Source: Methanosphaera sp. rholeuAM6 (lineage in GTDB: Archaea > Methanobacteriota > Methanobacteria > Methanobacteriales > Methanobacteriaceae). From it: a DNA stretch of 5,811 nt. The stretch covers positions 783 through 6,593 of the forward strand of contig MVAA01000114.1 of NCBI GenBank assembly GCA_003266105.1, given 5' to 3'. The notes beneath the pieces are model-generated. The model saw nothing but the letters and a program-made list of their open reading frames with translations. It was not told where the DNA came from and made no database searches. The translations under genes were made by a program, and so were the position numbers. Below, piece by piece: positions 5,601-5,811 of this stretch; within the stretch, counting starts at the first letter, position 1, and each line of letters opens with the position of its first letter.

Positions 5601-5811
5601 ATGTAACAGGTAAGGAAAACGTTATAGTGACTGTTGATTCTATTGGTACTGTACAGACAAACAGTATCATCAATATTTCAGGTACATTTAAACGTGCCTG
5701 TGGAAATGTTATAGCAAACAGTAATGTGAGGTTGACGATTAATGGCGTAACATACTATGCAAAAACCAACACCAAAGGCGTTTACAGTTATGCGTATAAT
5801 GTAACCAAGTC
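2651..5811 (+). CDS. Large secreted adhesin-like protein, beta-helix plus Ig-like repeats (3' end beyond right edge)
   Basis: A secreted surface protein of the adhesin-like class found in gut Methanobacteriales; such proteins are thought to mediate contact with other cells or host material. Over 1,050 codons are open. Layout: signal peptide 1-30 (KK, hydrophobic FILFIGTLIVL, cleavage probably after ANA); Asn/Ser/acidic linker 31-99; Ig-like domain about 100-191; right-handed beta-helix about 196-497, with repeated turns such as NVTIKNSYF, LIENCTV, TVENNYIENL, LVIRNNTF and IIENNTF, resembling pectate-lyase or NosD-type helices; Ig-like domains at about 512-602, 603-702, 703-797, 798-892, 893-987 and 988 to the edge. 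The last four are 95 residues apart and resemble Big_3-type repeats. Many NxS/T sites suggest glycosylation. No membrane or wall anchor is seen yet, so it should lie to the right. TTG 2660 is an alternative start. G+C is clearly higher than in the neighbours. Confidence 0.9.
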   Translation, partial: MIPLFLNKKHFILFIGTLIVLMNICAAANADDSNIPQTASIEQQPNSPIIEDTTCLNDEKSDNNLKSSSYPVKSTDNQMNVTSGKDHEYFKTENNSPINTKISIDLPEKILTNQENPITITLTDIEDNRLNNQEITLNIDNQDNMLTTDENGTATYNYHPTGSGTRILTANFKENNPYTQSTNNMTIHVIQKIILTPENFNTYITDGLLNDNVTDASYIDVNGKFDGEKYAFTVNKPVNIFSSRNNAFLCFYSTQKLEGNYEIPNHSFMITKEGSGTNITGITFEETMIVTTHASNVTFDNLSVYCISGYGWGLGSTSIRNSENVTIKNSYFDTVEETVWSSTVVFAASRYCLIENCTVIGTGFVGNLVYATTYNVNIEYEYGNSNITVRSNRIIARNITPGQQTCYSVCLIGDNHTVENNYIENLNGYLVMSQYHDEIYSADGRFGSLVIRNNTFGPGRMGLSFDPCIIENNTFYGNVTLNVNNNTVTQNNINRNESENPYLLENPHQKEYDVIIDAQDSYIYDEDVNINVTIIDTKTNTPVDSGYLEVYSDGTLYDNISVNTATTSFTYTNESCGTHHIRVWYNNSEVSFIQKAFNMESVPISGQLVLDDIDSPHIGDNVTLTVTYTLNRDVDVDVNITYDLPGQKPITVPAVNKTASINTTITTDYIRDILGGREQSVTITADTGTPKIEIGRVYAKLGVKKAETEITITPNVANPYEETVLAATVTTPTGLTISKGTITFRDDDGNVIASGNVNKNRLSTKVTFDTSGNRTITATYSGTTHYAQCEATQTITVNKTVTYLNVNPISQASYGDTVLLTGTLKDKRGNALSGNTLTVKSDNENIQVTTDAYGEFTCNLTASNVGCNNVSISFAGTGIYLASTNSTTFTVVPMNTMITVNPIGSMESNTVVTISGTFMKANGQALSNSKVRLDINGVTSYVKTDGKGVYTLEYTATRSGANTVTASYAGNSYYNAYSTSITFNVTGKENVIVTVDSIGTVQTNSIINISGTFKRACGNVIANSNVRLTINGVTYYAKTNTKGVYSYAYNVTK
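4757..5811 (+). repeat. Tandem Ig-like domain repeats, 285-bp period
   Basis: Four in-frame units starting near 4757, 5042, 5327 and 5612, each 285 bp (95 residues), the last cut by the window edge. Units three and four are the closest: both contain SGTF, an INGVT strand (attaatgg at 5453 and 5738) and TxxKGVY exactly 285 bp apart. They diverge clearly at the DNA level, so they are old duplications rather than recent slippage products. Confidence 0.8.

Noticed and set aside
1..5811. tRNA, rRNA, CRISPR array or transposase
   Set aside because: No GTTCRA-type tRNA arm, no regularly spaced short repeats with unique spacers, and no transposase-like reading frame or terminal inverted repeats were found. 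The only periodic repeats are the protein-domain repeats of the adhesin.

Overview
The window looks like a stretch of genome from a host-associated methanogenic archaeon of the Methanobacteriales (Methanosphaera or Methanobrevibacter type). The grounds are very A+T-rich intergenic DNA, archaeal TATA-like boxes, Shine-Dalgarno sequences matching the archaeal anti-SD (forms of AGGAGGTGAT), and a very large secreted protein with a beta-helix and repeated Ig-like domains, the 'adhesin-like protein' class that these archaea carry in many copies. The genus is an inference; nothing here fixes it.

Left part (1-1220, all minus strand): remains of toxin-antitoxin modules. At the left edge is an intact-looking but window-truncated MntA-type nucleotidyltransferase (1-227) with a canonical GSx10DxD motif. 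Next comes a complete two-gene module (344-878): an antitoxin with a ribbon-helix-helix-like N-terminus, overlapped by 11 bp by a RelE/ParE-type toxin. It is preceded by a TATA box and a tandem palindromic operator. Beyond it lies a second, broken copy of the MntA gene (1086-1220) followed by a stump of the partner HEPN toxin hepT (995-1096). This second copy shares 66 of 68 bases with the left edge, so the module was duplicated and one copy is now decayed.

Middle (1221-2650): A+T-rich DNA with two convergent genes. A 46-codon plus-strand gene (1550-1690) with a near-perfect SD overlaps, tail to tail by 9 bp, a minus-strand GNAT acetyltransferase gene (1682-2268). The GNAT gene carries a one-base frameshift that removes the end of the fold unless the base is a sequencing error. 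The GNAT belongs by sequence to a group that includes toxin-like acetyltransferases, so the small gene may be an antitoxin-like relic, but this is unproven. The gap 2269-2650 holds a possible fragment of a membrane protein gene and a clean inverted repeat.

Right part (2651-5811, plus strand): more than half of the window is one open reading frame of over 1,050 codons that runs off the right edge. It has a signal peptide, an Asn/Ser-rich linker, an Ig-like domain, a right-handed beta-helix, then at least five more Ig-like domains, the last four with a 95-residue (285-bp) period. Its base composition is visibly richer in G+C than everything to its left. Taken together, the window is an accessory region: a cluster of small stability or defence modules in various states of decay beside a large surface-protein gene. 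No wholly new system is evident. The most distinctive points are the duplicated and decayed mntA-hepT, the tandem operator, the CxxCH insertion in the RelE-like toxin, and the start-codon hairpin of the adhesin.
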